From NCBI RefSeq assembly GCF_031127835.1, contig NZ_JARXHX010000008.1:1-64000 (forward strand): DNA of 64,000 bases, written 5' to 3'. Each line of letters opens with the position of its first letter. Positions within the stretch are counted from its first letter, which is position 1. Under the pieces are notes generated by a model, which saw only the letters and a program-made list of their open reading frames with translations, did no database searches and was not told where the DNA came from. A program made the translations under genes and the position numbers. The DNA is from Pelagicoccus sp. SDUM812002. Lineage in GTDB: Bacteria > Verrucomicrobiota > Verrucomicrobiia > Opitutales > Opitutaceae. Of the stretch, positions 17,759-27,044 are shown one piece after another.

Positions 17759-18442
17759 ATGAGCAGGCACATTTGCATTACGGGATGCACCAAGGGATTG
17801 GGCAGGGCCTTGGTGGAATGGTTTCTGGAGCAGGGGTGGACGGTCAGCGGTTGTGGTCGCAATGCCGAAGCGATACACGAGCTGGTCGACAGTAAGCCAC
17901 GGGCGAGAACGCACTTCGAGCGAGTGGATGTCACGGATGACGCAGCGGTCGGATTGTTTGCGGCGGAAGTAGAGGCGGCCTTGGGATCTCCTGATCTTTT
18001 GCTCAACAATGCTGGCATCATCAATGGGAATGCCCCTCTTTGGGAGGTGCCCGAAAAGGAGTTTTCGCAGGTGGTGGACGTCAATATCAAGGGAGTCGCC
18101 AATGTCCTGCGGCACTTCGCTCCTATGATGATCGCCAAGGGCGGTGGAATCATGCTGAACCTGAGTTCGGGGTGGGGGCGGTCCGCTTCCGCGGAGGTGG
18201 CTCCGTACTGCGCCACGAAGTGGGCAATCGAAGGACTTAGTCAGGCGATGGCTCAAGAGTTACCCACGGGCGTCGCTGTCGCTGCCATGAACCCAGGAAT
18301 TATTGATACGCAAATGTTGCGGAGCTGTTTCGGCGAAGGAGCCGGTGGCTATGGCGATGCCAGTGACTGGGCGGAGCGAGCGGGACCGTTTCTTAGAGAT
18401 TTGGATACATCCTGCAACGGGCAGCAGCTGACTGTGCCTTGA
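17759..18442 (+). CDS. Short-chain dehydrogenase/reductase (SDR)
   Basis: A 227-residue classical SDR. Cofactor motif TGCTKGLG near the N-terminus, NNAG at about residue 85, catalytic Ser in NLSSGWG, and YCATK with catalytic Tyr and Lys are all present, and the downstream PG segment (AAMNPGIIDT) is normal. ATG 17759 is chosen because it places the Rossmann strand at residue 4; an in-frame ATG at 17693 would add 22 residues of no known family. An arginine-rich start (CGRNAEAI) suggests NADP(H) preference. The substrate cannot be told. The gene stands alone between the terminator and the ABC operon. Confidence 0.88.
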   Translation: MSRHICITGCTKGLGRALVEWFLEQGWTVSGCGRNAEAIHELVDSKPRARTHFERVDVTDDAAVGLFAAEVEAALGSPDLLLNNAGIINGNAPLWEVPEKEFSQVVDVNIKGVANVLRHFAPMMIAKGGGIMLNLSSGWGRSASAEVAPYCATKWAIEGLSQAMAQELPTGVAVAAMNPGIIDTQMLRSCFGEGAGGYGDASDWAERAGPFLRDLDTSCNGQQLTVP

Positions 18443-18720
18443 ATGCGTTCTGTTGGAAATCGAGGCTAACATTTTTTAGCCCCTCGTTTTAGGAGGGTTG
18501 CTCCCGCAGTGCAGACGACGTGGAAGTCTTCCGTCCACACCCCGGTCCCCAGAGCGACTGGTTCAAACAGGTCCGCTGCACAGAATCTTGGCGTTCCGGA
18601 ATATGACCTGAACGCTCTTTCCCTGCGAAATGCGGATGTACCGAAAATCTTCGCCGATAAGGTGAAAAACGAGCGCGAGCAGGGCTTGGCGCCTTTCGAG
18701 CTGTTGCGAAGGTTTTTGAT
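18443..18720. other. Gap with no convincing gene, upstream of the amino acid ABC operon
   Basis: 278 nt. Short frames occur on both strands (plus 18509-18748, minus 18466-18726), but neither product resembles a known family. They overlap each other almost fully and at least one must be chance. The region should contain the promoter of the ABC importer operon. No strong hairpin or promoter is evident to me. Confidence 0.35.
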
Positions 18721-19485
18721 ATGCAAAAATGGTTTTGGAGTGGTGTGATTTTGTTAGCTGGTTCGGTCCTTCTGACCGCGTGTGGCGGAGGCGCTAAAGA
18801 CGGAGCTTTACTGGTGGGGACGGAGGCGACCTATCCGCCGTTTGAGATGACGAACGATGCGGGCGAGATCGTTGGGTTCGATATCGATTTGATCAAGGCG
18901 ATCGCAGCAGACCAAGGTTTGATCTTGGAATTTCGCGATATGGATTTCGATTCCTTGGTGCCAGCCGTGCAAGGCGGCAACATCGATATCGCGGTGTCAG
19001 GCATGTCGATCACGCCGCTCCGACAGAAGCAGGTGGCCTTTACCGACCCTTATATCGAAGCTGGCTTGGTCGTGGCGGTTGGCCCCAATGCGATGAATGT
19101 GGGTGGAGTGGATGACCTGAAGGGCTTGCGGATCGCGGTGCAGCAAGGCACCACAGGCGCGGCGAAGACGGAAGAACTCTTGGCCGCTAAGGCGATAGGT
19201 AGCGTAAAATATTTCCCCAACGTCTCGGTAGCGATGATGGAGCTGCTCAATGGTGGCGTCGACGCGGTGATAAACGACAAGCCAGTGACGGAAGCCTTCG
19301 TCGCCAAGCATCCGGACAAGATAAAGATTGTCGGCGAAACCCTGGCCAGCGACGAGTATGGTTTCGCCTTGGCTAAAGGCCGCGAGGAATTGCTGGCGAA
19401 ATTGAATGCCGGCTTGGCGAATGTGAAAGCGGATGGCACTTGGGACCAACTCGCGACCCAGTACTTCGGGGACGCTTCCAAGTAA
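18721..19485 (+). CDS. Polar amino acid ABC transporter, substrate-binding lipoprotein
   Basis: A 254-residue family 3 solute-binding protein. The lipobox LTAC follows a short hydrophobic signal (LLAGSVLLTAC), so it is anchored to a membrane. Typical segments are GTEATYPPFEM, VGFDIDLIKAIA, WDSLVPA-like DFDSLVPAVQGG, SGMSITPLRQKQ and VQQGTTGA. The last base of its stop codon is the first base of the permease start. With the two following genes it forms a complete importer for a polar amino acid such as glutamine, arginine or cystine; the exact substrate is not readable from sequence. Confidence 0.92.
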   Translation: MQKWFWSGVILLAGSVLLTACGGGAKDGALLVGTEATYPPFEMTNDAGEIVGFDIDLIKAIAADQGLILEFRDMDFDSLVPAVQGGNIDIAVSGMSITPLRQKQVAFTDPYIEAGLVVAVGPNAMNVGGVDDLKGLRIAVQQGTTGAAKTEELLAAKAIGSVKYFPNVSVAMMELLNGGVDAVINDKPVTEAFVAKHPDKIKIVGETLASDEYGFALAKGREELLAKLNAGLANVKADGTWDQLATQYFGDASK

Positions 19486-20165
19486 TGCTGACGGATTTTT
19501 TCCAGCATTTGGTAGGGAGCTTTCCGGCTCTTTTGAAAGGTGCGGGCTATACGGTGCTGGTTGCCCTGCTATCGATGGGGCTGGGCTTGCTCTTGGGCTT
19601 GTTCGTTTGCCTAGGGAAGATTTCGAAGGAACGTTTTTTGCGTGTATTGTGTTCTGGATACATCGACGTTTTTCGCGGGACTCCATTGCTGGTTCAGATC
19701 TTGTTTATCTACTTCGGTTTTCCCAGTTTGCTGCAGCAGCTTTTCGGGCAACCGTTTCCCTTTGACCCGTTGGTGGCGGGCACAGTAGCGTTCACGCTCA
19801 ATGCCGCAGCATACATTGCGGAGATCTTAAGGGCGGGCATCTCTTCGTTGGGTAAAGGGCAGTTGGAAGCGGCGGAGTCGCTGGGATTGAGCTACATCCA
19901 AGCGATGCGTTTCGTGATCCTGCCGCAGGCCTTGCGACGGATGATTCCGGCTTTGGGCAACGAGTTCGTGACGCTGCTCAAGGATACTTCATTGCTGTCA
20001 GCCATCGCGGTGACGGAGATCGTGAAGGAAGGCCGGCTTTATATTTCGCGAACCTACGCGGCGTTCCCCACCTACTTTGCGATCGCCTTGTTATACTTCG
20101 TTTTGACCTTTATCGCTACTCGCATCTTCAACCGTTTGGAGGAGCGCTTTAAAATCCATGATTGA
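19485..20165 (+). CDS. Polar amino acid ABC transporter, permease
   Basis: A 226-residue HisM/GlnP-type permease. ATG 19485 is chosen because it overlaps the stop of the binding-protein gene (TAATG). About five membrane helices are visible, starting with a helix around 20-45. The cytoplasmic EAA loop is clear ([20 protein letters not shown], about 125-145), which contacts the ATPase. The family usually works as a homodimer or heterodimer; only one permease gene is present, so a homodimer is likely. Confidence 0.93.
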   Translation: MLTDFFQHLVGSFPALLKGAGYTVLVALLSMGLGLLLGLFVCLGKISKERFLRVLCSGYIDVFRGTPLLVQILFIYFGFPSLLQQLFGQPFPFDPLVAGTVAFTLNAAAYIAEILRAGISSLGKGQLEAAESLGLSYIQAMRFVILPQALRRMIPALGNEFVTLLKDTSLLSAIAVTEIVKEGRLYISRTYAAFPTYFAIALLYFVLTFIATRIFNRLEERFKIHD

Positions 20166-20883
20166 GATACGAGGATTGCAAAAGAGTTTTGGCGAATTGA
20201 AGGTCCTGAAGGGAATCGACTTTGCCGTTTCGTCAGGAGAGGTGGTCTGCTTGATTGGACCCTCTGGCTCTGGGAAAAGTACTCTCCTTCGTTGTATCAA
20301 CCTACTGGATACGCCGAATCAGGGCGAGATATCGCTGGAAGGGAAGTCTTACCAAACATTGCCTAAGGAAGTGAAGGAATTGCGTAGCGAGGTAGGGATG
20401 GTGTTTCAGCACTTCAATTTGTTTCCGCATCTGAACGTTCTGGAAAACGTCATGCTGGCGCCGGCCAAAGTGCGCCAGTTGGAGGACGGACCGCTGCGGG
20501 AGTTGGCGACGAAACTATTGCGTGAGGTCGGCTTGGCAGACAAGGCCGCGGCCTATCCTGGGAATTTGTCCGGCGGTCAGAAGCAACGGGTAGCGATTGC
20601 TCGGGCTTTGGCCATGCAGCCTAAGGTGATGTTGTTCGACGAACCAACTTCGGCCCTCGATCCCGAAGTCGTGGGCGAGGTGCTGGCGGTCATGAAGCAA
20701 TTGGCTAAAGGCGGTATGACGATGGTGGTGGTTACGCACGAGATGGGGTTTGCTCGAGAAGTGGCAGACCGGGTGGTGTTCATGGCTGACGGCAAGATCG
20801 TGGAAGAGGGACCGGCACGCGAGTTCCTTGCGAATCCACAGACCGAGCGTGCCAAGGCGTTTCTCGGGTCGGAGCTGAAGTAG
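20158..20883 (+). CDS. Polar amino acid ABC transporter, ATP-binding protein (GlnQ-like)
   Basis: A 241-residue ATPase of normal length. Walker A (GPSGSGKST), Q-loop ([11 protein letters not shown]), signature (LSGGQKQR), Walker B ([11 protein letters not shown]) and H-loop (VVVTHEMG) are intact. It overlaps the permease by 8 nt, so the three genes are one translationally coupled operon. It ends 62 nt before the convergent minus-strand hydrolase gene; no clear terminator is visible in that gap. Confidence 0.95.
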   Translation: MIEIRGLQKSFGELKVLKGIDFAVSSGEVVCLIGPSGSGKSTLLRCINLLDTPNQGEISLEGKSYQTLPKEVKELRSEVGMVFQHFNLFPHLNVLENVMLAPAKVRQLEDGPLRELATKLLREVGLADKAAAYPGNLSGGQKQRVAIARALAMQPKVMLFDEPTSALDPEVVGEVLAVMKQLAKGGMTMVVVTHEMGFAREVADRVVFMADGKIVEEGPAREFLANPQTERAKAFLGSELK

Positions 20884-20945
20884 GTTTTTGGATACAGAAA
20901 GGCCTGTTGTCTGGGCACGAAACGAGGGTCGCTTTGGCGACGCTC

Positions 20946-21878
20946 CTAGTCGGAGGGCGAGAGGAGGAAGAATCCGTCGTCCCCTTCTGACTGGTAGAGC
21001 GGCATGAGAATACGGCCATCGGAGGGGGAGCGTATGAGCCCATCGTTGTTGTCGGCAAGCGGTTGCCCTTTGGCGACTTTGTCGAAGTTTTTGAAGCCCG
21101 GTCGCATGCGAAAGTTCTCGTCCGCTGCGATTCGATAGTGGGCTGTGAGCTCGAAGTGGCGTTTGGGTTCGCCGAGTGTCTGGCGCAGCAGTGATTCCTG
21201 ACGGTCGATGAAAGAGGGGTCGGGGAGCGTTAGCCCGCCTTCATTAGCAAGCAGGAGCCAAATCGTGGCTTGGTGGTGTTCGCGCGAGGTTTCGGCCTCA
21301 TGTTGGCCGGCTTCGAAGGTGAAACCGCGATAGTCGAGCTGGTTGAGGAATTCGCCGCAGCAGCCGGGGATGGACCGCTCGAGGCCGATCACGGTGTGAA
21401 GGGGGAAGTCCTCCATCATGATGAGGCTGGGCGGGTGGGCGTTTACACTCAGGTAGGGAACGGAAGGGGAAGAGGTGGTATGGCAATCGATGAAACAGAC
21501 GTCGTCGTGTCCGCCGGCGTACTCGTCGATCAGGCTCACCAGGGCGGCGAGTTCACCTTGCTCCACGCTCTCCGTGGCTGATCTGGCATCCACCCGTTCG
21601 GAACGGAAGCAGCGATTGAGGTCCTCGTCGATATAGCGGCGCCGGGCCTGTAGCGCGGCTATGTTTCCAGCTAAGCCGAGGAAGCGTCCGTGGAGATTAG
21701 GCTGGTGACGGTGCAGTTCTTCGAGCACCGCTTCGATCGCTTGCACGCCCGACGGTTCGTTGCCGTGGATGCCGCCGATAGCGAGCAGCAAGGGGCCGTC
21801 ATGTCCGCTGTCATAACTGCCGAGGACATGGTCGTCTATATCGATTTGGCGAAGTGGTTTTGTGGGAATTTGTTTCAC
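20946..21878 (-). CDS. Succinylglutamate desuccinylase/aspartoacylase-family zinc hydrolase
   Basis: A 310-residue M14-like amidohydrolase. Zinc ligands are visible as HGNE (GGIHGNEPSG, about residue 35-40) and a later His in FIDCHTTSS (about 150). The substrate-binding arginine motif DEDLNRCF is present, and the catalytic glutamate is probably in FEAGQHE. Family members remove N-acyl groups from amino acids (N-succinylglutamate, N-acetylaspartate) or related amides. No arginine succinyltransferase genes are nearby. Its start overlaps the stop of the GCS2-CBS gene by 4 nt, which ties it to that ligase rather than to arginine catabolism; the true substrate is open. Confidence 0.83.
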   Translation of the reverse strand: MKQIPTKPLRQIDIDDHVLGSYDSGHDGPLLLAIGGIHGNEPSGVQAIEAVLEELHRHQPNLHGRFLGLAGNIAALQARRRYIDEDLNRCFRSERVDARSATESVEQGELAALVSLIDEYAGGHDDVCFIDCHTTSSPSVPYLSVNAHPPSLIMMEDFPLHTVIGLERSIPGCCGEFLNQLDYRGFTFEAGQHEAETSREHHQATIWLLLANEGGLTLPDPSFIDRQESLLRQTLGEPKRHFELTAHYRIAADENFRMRPGFKNFDKVAKGQPLADNNDGLIRSPSDGRILMPLYQSEGDDGFFLLSPSD

Positions 21879-23791
21879 GACGCGGTTGCGTCTTCGAGTT
21901 CGGATATGAGGGATTCGGCGACATCAACGAAGTCGCGCTCGGTTACGATACCGACGATCCGGTCGTCTACCACGACGGGCAGCGAGGTGATTTCCTTTTC
22001 GACGATCAGTCGTATGGCTTCGGTAACGGTTGTGTCCGGATCGATGGTAATGGGATCAGCCAGCATGACGTCCGAGGCTCGGCTCGAGCCCGCCTCTTCT
22101 CGCTCTCTGATCATGTGGTTAATGATTGTATCCTTGGTTATGATACCGCGAAACTTGCCCTCGTGGTCTTCCACGGGAATGTGGCCGATTCGCTTCCACT
22201 CCATGAAATGGGCTGCCATGTCGACCACATCGTCAGTGCGAACTTTTACGAGATCGGTACTCATAAAACTCCGCACGGTTCCGTTGCGTTGGCGCCAGTT
22301 ACCGGCTTCGGCTTGTTCGACGGGGCTCCATTCGTGAACGGGGTTCCCGCTTTCTTGACGGGCGACCATGCCTGCGGTGACGGCGGTACGAGCCTCGTCG
22401 GCTTTGCCCTTTGCTAGCAGCTGGGTGTAGGAGTCGAGCATCCAGCGTGCGCCTGTCTGTCCCGAGTCGACGCGTTGGGTGACGATTCCGAGGTAGCGGT
22501 CGATGTCCTCTGGATTAGCAGATGCTTGGGTCAAGCCTTCTCGGGCGATCGGGATGAGTTCGTCGAGGATGAGCTCTCGGGCAGTGTGCGTGGCGCCGTC
22601 GATCCAGCGGAAGCTCGAGTCGAGACCGTGCCGCGCCGCGTTGAAGAGGTTCGATTTCGCATCGTCGAAGGGGATCTGGTCTGGTAGGTTGCGATACTTT
22701 TGCGGCATTGCAGCGACTAGACCGGTCCAGAATGCAGCGTTGGCCACCATGTCGACTACAGTAGGACCTGAGGGGAGAATTCGGTTTTCGATTCGCAGCG
22801 ATGCTTTGCCGTCAAGGACTCCGTAACAGATGCGGTTCCAGCGATAGATTGAGCCGTTGAAGGTGCTCCAGGCGGTTAGCTTGGGCACGCGTCCTTCCTT
22901 GATCTCCTGCAGTGGATCGGGTGCGCCTTCGTAGGTGAAAAAGGGCTCGAAAGCGGTCACGTCCTCCTGCGGGAGTTCGAGCACGGTGCGCTTGAGCCAC
23001 GACTCGCCGAAAAGTACGCGTGGCCGTCGCCGCATAATGTCGTTGTCTGGGCGTCGGGTGTCGGCGGCCTGCTCGAAAAGGGCTAACCGCGTTTCGTGCC
23101 AAAGCCGTTTACCAAGAAACAGTGGCGAATAGACGCAGGCCGCGAGTACGGGGCCGGAGACGAGTTGCGCCCAATTGTAGGTGTCGACTGCGTCAGAAGC
23201 GTCGATTTGCAGGTGGCACTGTTGTGAGGTCACGCATCCGGCGAACAGGGCGACGCTGTCTCGGGTGATGAGTTCGTCTGCTCCGCGGATCCGGTACTCG
23301 TAGGCCTCTCCTTTGAGTTTTCTGCGAATGTCGTAAAGTTTCTGGTAGCGAGGCTCAGGTGTCAGGGCCTCTGGAGTAATGTGTTCGTCGGAGAGGGTGG
23401 GAATGATCCCGGTGAGCAGCACGTGGCAATCGCGCCGCGCCGCTGCGGATCGCACCTTTTCGAGGGTCTCGTCGATTTGCCGATGCAGATCGGCGAAGCT
23501 CCGGCCCGCGAGCAGGGAGGGGCGAGCGTTCATTTCCAAGTTGAATCGGGCGAATTCGGAAGTGAGAGCGGGGTCGTTCAGCTCGGTCTTTATTTCCGGG
23601 CCGACAAAGGCTGGGGCGAAGTTGGAATCGAGGAAATTGAGTTCGAGCTCGGCTCCGATACGGCGGACGTCCGTCTCCAGAAGCCCCTCTTCGAGCATGT
23701 GCTCAAGCGCGTCGATGTCTCGCAGGACCTCCTGCATGTAGCGTCCACGATCTGGGGCGCTGGGCGGATTCTGAATAGACGGCGGATTCAT
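21875..23791 (-). CDS. GCS2-type glutamate-cysteine ligase-like protein with C-terminal CBS pair
   Basis: A 638-residue protein counted from ATG 23791; an in-frame start at 23971 would add 60 basic residues of low quality. The N-terminal ~450 residues show the carboxylate-amine ligase (GCS2) fold: IGAELELNF, FNLEMNARPS, TSQQCHLQID and SRIENRILPSGPT-like RIENRILP. These residues bind glutamate, ATP and metal. The C-terminal ~130 residues are two CBS domains (about 505-630: FMSTDLVKVRTDD...GIITKDTIINH; VMLADPITIDPDTTVTEA...GIVTERDFVDV), which usually bind adenosine nucleotides and regulate the attached enzyme. It probably joins an amino group to the gamma- or side-chain carboxylate of glutamate, regulated by energy state. 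The acceptor is unknown. Confidence 0.8.
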   Translation of the reverse strand: MNPPSIQNPPSAPDRGRYMQEVLRDIDALEHMLEEGLLETDVRRIGAELELNFLDSNFAPAFVGPEIKTELNDPALTSEFARFNLEMNARPSLLAGRSFADLHRQIDETLEKVRSAAARRDCHVLLTGIIPTLSDEHITPEALTPEPRYQKLYDIRRKLKGEAYEYRIRGADELITRDSVALFAGCVTSQQCHLQIDASDAVDTYNWAQLVSGPVLAACVYSPLFLGKRLWHETRLALFEQAADTRRPDNDIMRRRPRVLFGESWLKRTVLELPQEDVTAFEPFFTYEGAPDPLQEIKEGRVPKLTAWSTFNGSIYRWNRICYGVLDGKASLRIENRILPSGPTVVDMVANAAFWTGLVAAMPQKYRNLPDQIPFDDAKSNLFNAARHGLDSSFRWIDGATHTARELILDELIPIAREGLTQASANPEDIDRYLGIVTQRVDSGQTGARWMLDSYTQLLAKGKADEARTAVTAGMVARQESGNPVHEWSPVEQAEAGNWRQRNGTVRSFMSTDLVKVRTDDVVDMAAHFMEWKRIGHIPVEDHEGKFRGIITKDTIINHMIREREEAGSSRASDVMLADPITIDPDTTVTEAIRLIVEKEITSLPVVVDDRIVGIVTERDFVDVAESLISELEDATAS

Positions 23792-24013
23792 GGTTGGGGG
23801 AGGGCTTTTATTCCCGAAGGTGCGGAAATGCACGTTAGGTGCATGTCGAACGTTGCGACGCGCAATGGGCTGAGAGTGCCGCGGTAGAGGTGGTTGCGAG
23901 CTGATTTCATATATACCCCGCTTGCACTTTGAGCGCCAAGAGATGTAACACGAGATCGGGAACTCTGTCATTTAGGCGGAACCTTCCGTCGTTTAGGTGG
24001 CTCTTTGAGTGTT

Positions 24014-24220
24014 ATGAGAACCATTTCGATTATTCTGCTGACGGCCGGTCTCGTGTTGTTGGCGTTTGGCTTTCGCGAGTTGGAAACCACCAGCTCGCGG
24101 GTTCAGGAATTCTTCACCGACAGACCGTCGGATGAAGCCACCGGTTTGCTCGTTGGCGGAGGCATTTCCGCCGGTCTCGGACTGGTCGGACTGGTGGCGA
24201 GCCGCCGCTCTCGCGCTTAG
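24014..24220 (+). CDS. Small membrane protein, DUF3185-like
   Basis: A 68-residue protein with two membrane helices (about 4-22, ISIILLTAGLVLLAFGF, and about 45-62, LLVGGGISAGLGLVGLVAS) joined by a loop with the pattern SSRVQEFFTDRPSDEA, then a basic tail. This matches the small DUF3185 family by size and loop. ATG 24014 is preferred over a TTG at 24005. It is divergent from the GCS2-CBS gene and convergent with the TPR gene. Function is unknown. Confidence 0.7.
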   Translation: MRTISIILLTAGLVLLAFGFRELETTSSRVQEFFTDRPSDEATGLLVGGGISAGLGLVGLVASRRSRA

Positions 24221-24297
24221 CCAAGCTTGCCGCTGGGTTTGACAGATGTTGAATCGGACTCGTCGCTGGGATTGTGACGTTGTTTTCTGGATACCGT

Positions 24298-25731
24298 TTA
24301 CCACGGAGAGTTCCCGAATGTGGACTGGAAGGCATCTTTGGCTCGCTGAAGGTTAGCTGGGGGGACGCGCGGCTGAGCTTGGCAGCGTTCGATATGCTCG
24401 AGCGCCTTCGCCTCGTTCTTCGTTTCGATCCAATGCACGGCCAGTGTCCAAAGCACGATCGGGTCTTCGGGTAGGATTTGGAGCGCGTCTTCCAGCGTTT
24501 GCACGGCAAGTTCCGTTTGCCCGCGTTGGTAGTAGATTTGCGAGCAATTGATAAGCCCCAGTATCTCTGCCGGTCGAAGCTCCGCGACTTTCTTGAATGC
24601 CTCAAGCGCCTCGTCGAGACGTCCTTGCATTCTGAGGCGATTTCCGTTGAGGGAGTGCAGGGAAGGGGAGTCGGGGCACTTGCGCAGGCCTTCTTCGAGG
24701 AGGCGGGCGGCTTCGGGTTGTGAGGTACTGATCGCAATGAGCTGCGACCAACCGTCGCCGTAGCTTGGGTCGAGGTCTACCGACTGGCGGAGAGCCTCCT
24801 TTGCGGCTTGGCGGTTTTGGAGTTCAAGCTGAAGCAGTCCCATCTGGAAATGGGCATGAGCGTACTCGGGGTCCACTTGAATCGCCGTTTCCAACAATCG
24901 TTGGGCTCGCGGCAGCTCTCTTTTTCGGCGGGCCGCTCCGGCCTCCAGGGTCAGGCGATACGGGTCGTAGCAGTCTTCGCTCACCTCATCGATCCACGGG
25001 TCGGGAACCTCAATGTAGGAGTCGGTGCTCTTGGCTCGACTGCGAAGCGCTCTCGCTTTGTCGATCTCTCCGAGGTGCTCGTAAACGGTCACCAAGGTGT
25101 TCTCCCCGATTCCTGTTTCAGTTGCGAGGCCCGCGCCCTCGAGCCGCTCCTTGGCTCGTTCCCAATGGCCTGCGGCCATATCGGCCTGTGCGAGCCCAGC
25201 TATGGCGTATGGGTTTTTCGGGTCCGCTATCAGAACTGTCTTATAGATCGGGGCTGCTTCGGGTGCTCGGTTCGTCTTAATCATCGCGTCCGCGAGATTT
25301 AACTTAGCTGGCAAGTAGCTGGGGGCGATTTGGGTGGTGCGTTGCCAAAGGAGCATCGATTGGTCCAGTTGTCCGTAGAGCGCGTAAAGGGAGGCAAGCC
25401 GGTTTGTCCAGCGGCCGTTGTTTTCGTCAGTCCGAACAAGAATTCCGTAGAGGGATACGGCTTCGCTGGTGTATCCGTTGGCGTGGTACAGTGAAGCGAG
25501 GCTTCCCAATTGGCTGCGCCAATTATCTCCGGAGCGTACTTGCTTTTCGGCATTCTCGATCCGCGCGATCAACTCAGGATAGGTCGCATCCGCCGGGACG
25601 GGCGGAAGTGCGGCGATGGCTTCTTTGTGCCAGCGAGTCTCTCTAGCATGGGGCTGATACACCCACAATCCTCCAACTACCAGTACTACGAAGAGCCCTC
25701 CGACTAGAGTCCATATCGTTGTTCTGCTCAT
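24298..25731 (-). CDS. Membrane-anchored TPR-repeat protein
   Basis: A 477-residue protein with one N-terminal membrane helix (about 6-26, WTLVGGLFVVLVVGGLWVY) and about nine to ten tetratricopeptide repeats over the rest (for example AHAHFQMGLLQLELQNRQAA, PAEILGLINCSQIYYQRGQ). It would be held in the inner membrane with the repeats in the periplasm. Its start overlaps the stop of the FG-GAP lipoprotein gene by 4 nt, so the two are coupled and may act together. TPR proteins scaffold other proteins; no catalytic domain is seen. Confidence 0.85.
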   Translation of the reverse strand: MSRTTIWTLVGGLFVVLVVGGLWVYQPHARETRWHKEAIAALPPVPADATYPELIARIENAEKQVRSGDNWRSQLGSLASLYHANGYTSEAVSLYGILVRTDENNGRWTNRLASLYALYGQLDQSMLLWQRTTQIAPSYLPAKLNLADAMIKTNRAPEAAPIYKTVLIADPKNPYAIAGLAQADMAAGHWERAKERLEGAGLATETGIGENTLVTVYEHLGEIDKARALRSRAKSTDSYIEVPDPWIDEVSEDCYDPYRLTLEAGAARRKRELPRAQRLLETAIQVDPEYAHAHFQMGLLQLELQNRQAAKEALRQSVDLDPSYGDGWSQLIAISTSQPEAARLLEEGLRKCPDSPSLHSLNGNRLRMQGRLDEALEAFKKVAELRPAEILGLINCSQIYYQRGQTELAVQTLEDALQILPEDPIVLWTLAVHWIETKNEAKALEHIERCQAQPRVPPANLQRAKDAFQSTFGNSPW

Positions 25732-27044
25732 AGCTTCTCTTGCGACCAGAGCAGGATACGGCTGATTCTGTCGTTGTAGGGTGGATACGCGTGGAAGCCA
25801 CCTGTGATGAGCGAGGGTTTGCCGTTGCCGTAGAAGTCTCCGGTGACTATAGAGAGTAGCTGGATGGGCTCGTAGGCGATCACGTGCGGGGTGAACTGCA
25901 TTCGTCCGTCATTGCGAAACCAGACCAGAGATTTCGCGTCGGCCTTATACCAATCGTTGAATGAACTCACAGCAATGACGTCCATGTGGCCGTCTTTGTC
26001 TACATCGACTTCTATCGGCGAGTAGGCGCCGGCCAAATCGCCGATGCGATGGAAGCGAAAGGAGCCGTTACCCTTGTTCTCCAGCCATTGAACCCCGTGC
26101 CAAGGGCGTGGGCCGGGGATGCCTACGGGACCGAAACCGTCACCGTTGGAAAAGAGGACGTCCGGTTTTCCGTCTCGGTTGAGGTCGCAGAGGGAGAGTC
26201 CGCTTGCAGCGTAGTCCTCGTTGGTGGAACTCCAAATCGCCCGGCTTGAGAAAGATCCCTCTCCCGAGTTTTCGAAGTACCAGACTTGCTCCCACTCCTG
26301 GGAAACCATCGCTACAATATCCGGCGCGCTGTCACCGTTGAAGTCGGCCACGGAAAGGTTGATGGTTCCCGAAAGGTTCAGCAGGTTATGACTTTCAAAT
26401 TCCCAAGGACCGGTACGTTCCATCCAGCGGATCTCGCCTTGATCGTATCCAAATTGTCCTACAACGAGATCGAGTTCTCCGTCGCGGTTGAGGTCGGCGG
26501 CTCGTAGATCGGTGACGCGGGCCACGTTCTGCAGAATCCAATGTGGGGTGAAATTCTGCCGGCCGTCGTTTTCCAGGATGATGACGGATCCGATTCGGTC
26601 GTTGTTGGGAAACACTTGTCCCATGCTCGCTACGAGCACATCGAGGTCGCCGTCCTTGTCCATATCGACCGCTTCAACGTGAACCGGAGCCCTCATCTTT
26701 TCTGCGATGGTTAGCTCTTCGAAATTACCGGGGGAAGTTTGGCGTAGCCAATATATCCTGCTTTCTTGGGCCTCGCAGAAAAGGGCGTCCGTTTTTCCGT
26801 CTTGGTCTAGGTCCGTCGAAGTAATGTGCGCGACCCAAGGGCGTCCCTCGGCATGTGCCCCCAATTCCTGGCGGTTTGGAAATCGATCTAGGTCGTCGAT
26901 CGCGTTCGCGTGGGCGGCAATGGGCGGCAGGGCAGCGGTATCCGCTTCTGGTTTTTGAGAGCATCCCTGAAAGAAAAGGATGCTCGAGCATAGCGTAAGC
27001 CAAAGCAGGTGAGTATTGGTCGCCGAATAGGAGTGCTCGAGCAT
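25728..27044 (-). CDS. FG-GAP/VCBS-repeat lipoprotein
   Basis: A 438-residue protein with a signal peptide ending in a lipobox-like FFQGC, so probably a lipoprotein. Most of the chain is FG-GAP/VCBS repeats with calcium-binding DxDxDGxxD loops (DLDQDGKTDALF, DMDKDGDLDVLV, DLNRDGELDLVV, DFNGDSAPDIVA, DLNRDGKPDVLF, DVDKDGHMDVIA), which fold as a beta-propeller of about seven blades. It lacks the UnbV/ASPIC C-terminal domain of its relatives elsewhere in the window. It is cotranscribed with the TPR gene. A role in surface binding is likely; the ligand is unknown. Confidence 0.86.
   Translation of the reverse strand: MLEHSYSATNTHLLWLTLCSSILFFQGCSQKPEADTAALPPIAAHANAIDDLDRFPNRQELGAHAEGRPWVAHITSTDLDQDGKTDALFCEAQESRIYWLRQTSPGNFEELTIAEKMRAPVHVEAVDMDKDGDLDVLVASMGQVFPNNDRIGSVIILENDGRQNFTPHWILQNVARVTDLRAADLNRDGELDLVVGQFGYDQGEIRWMERTGPWEFESHNLLNLSGTINLSVADFNGDSAPDIVAMVSQEWEQVWYFENSGEGSFSSRAIWSSTNEDYAASGLSLCDLNRDGKPDVLFSNGDGFGPVGIPGPRPWHGVQWLENKGNGSFRFHRIGDLAGAYSPIEVDVDKDGHMDVIAVSSFNDWYKADAKSLVWFRNDGRMQFTPHVIAYEPIQLLSIVTGDFYGNGKPSLITGGFHAYPPYNDRISRILLWSQEKL

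Noticed and set aside
18466-18748. Short frames on both strands before the ABC operon
   Set aside because: They are mutually overlapping and match no family I know; evidence is too thin to call either.
20158-20883. ATPase of a type I secretion system for the giant protein
   Set aside because: It overlaps a polar amino acid permease gene and has the GlnQ layout without a membrane domain; it is an importer ATPase more than 24 kb from the TolC gene.
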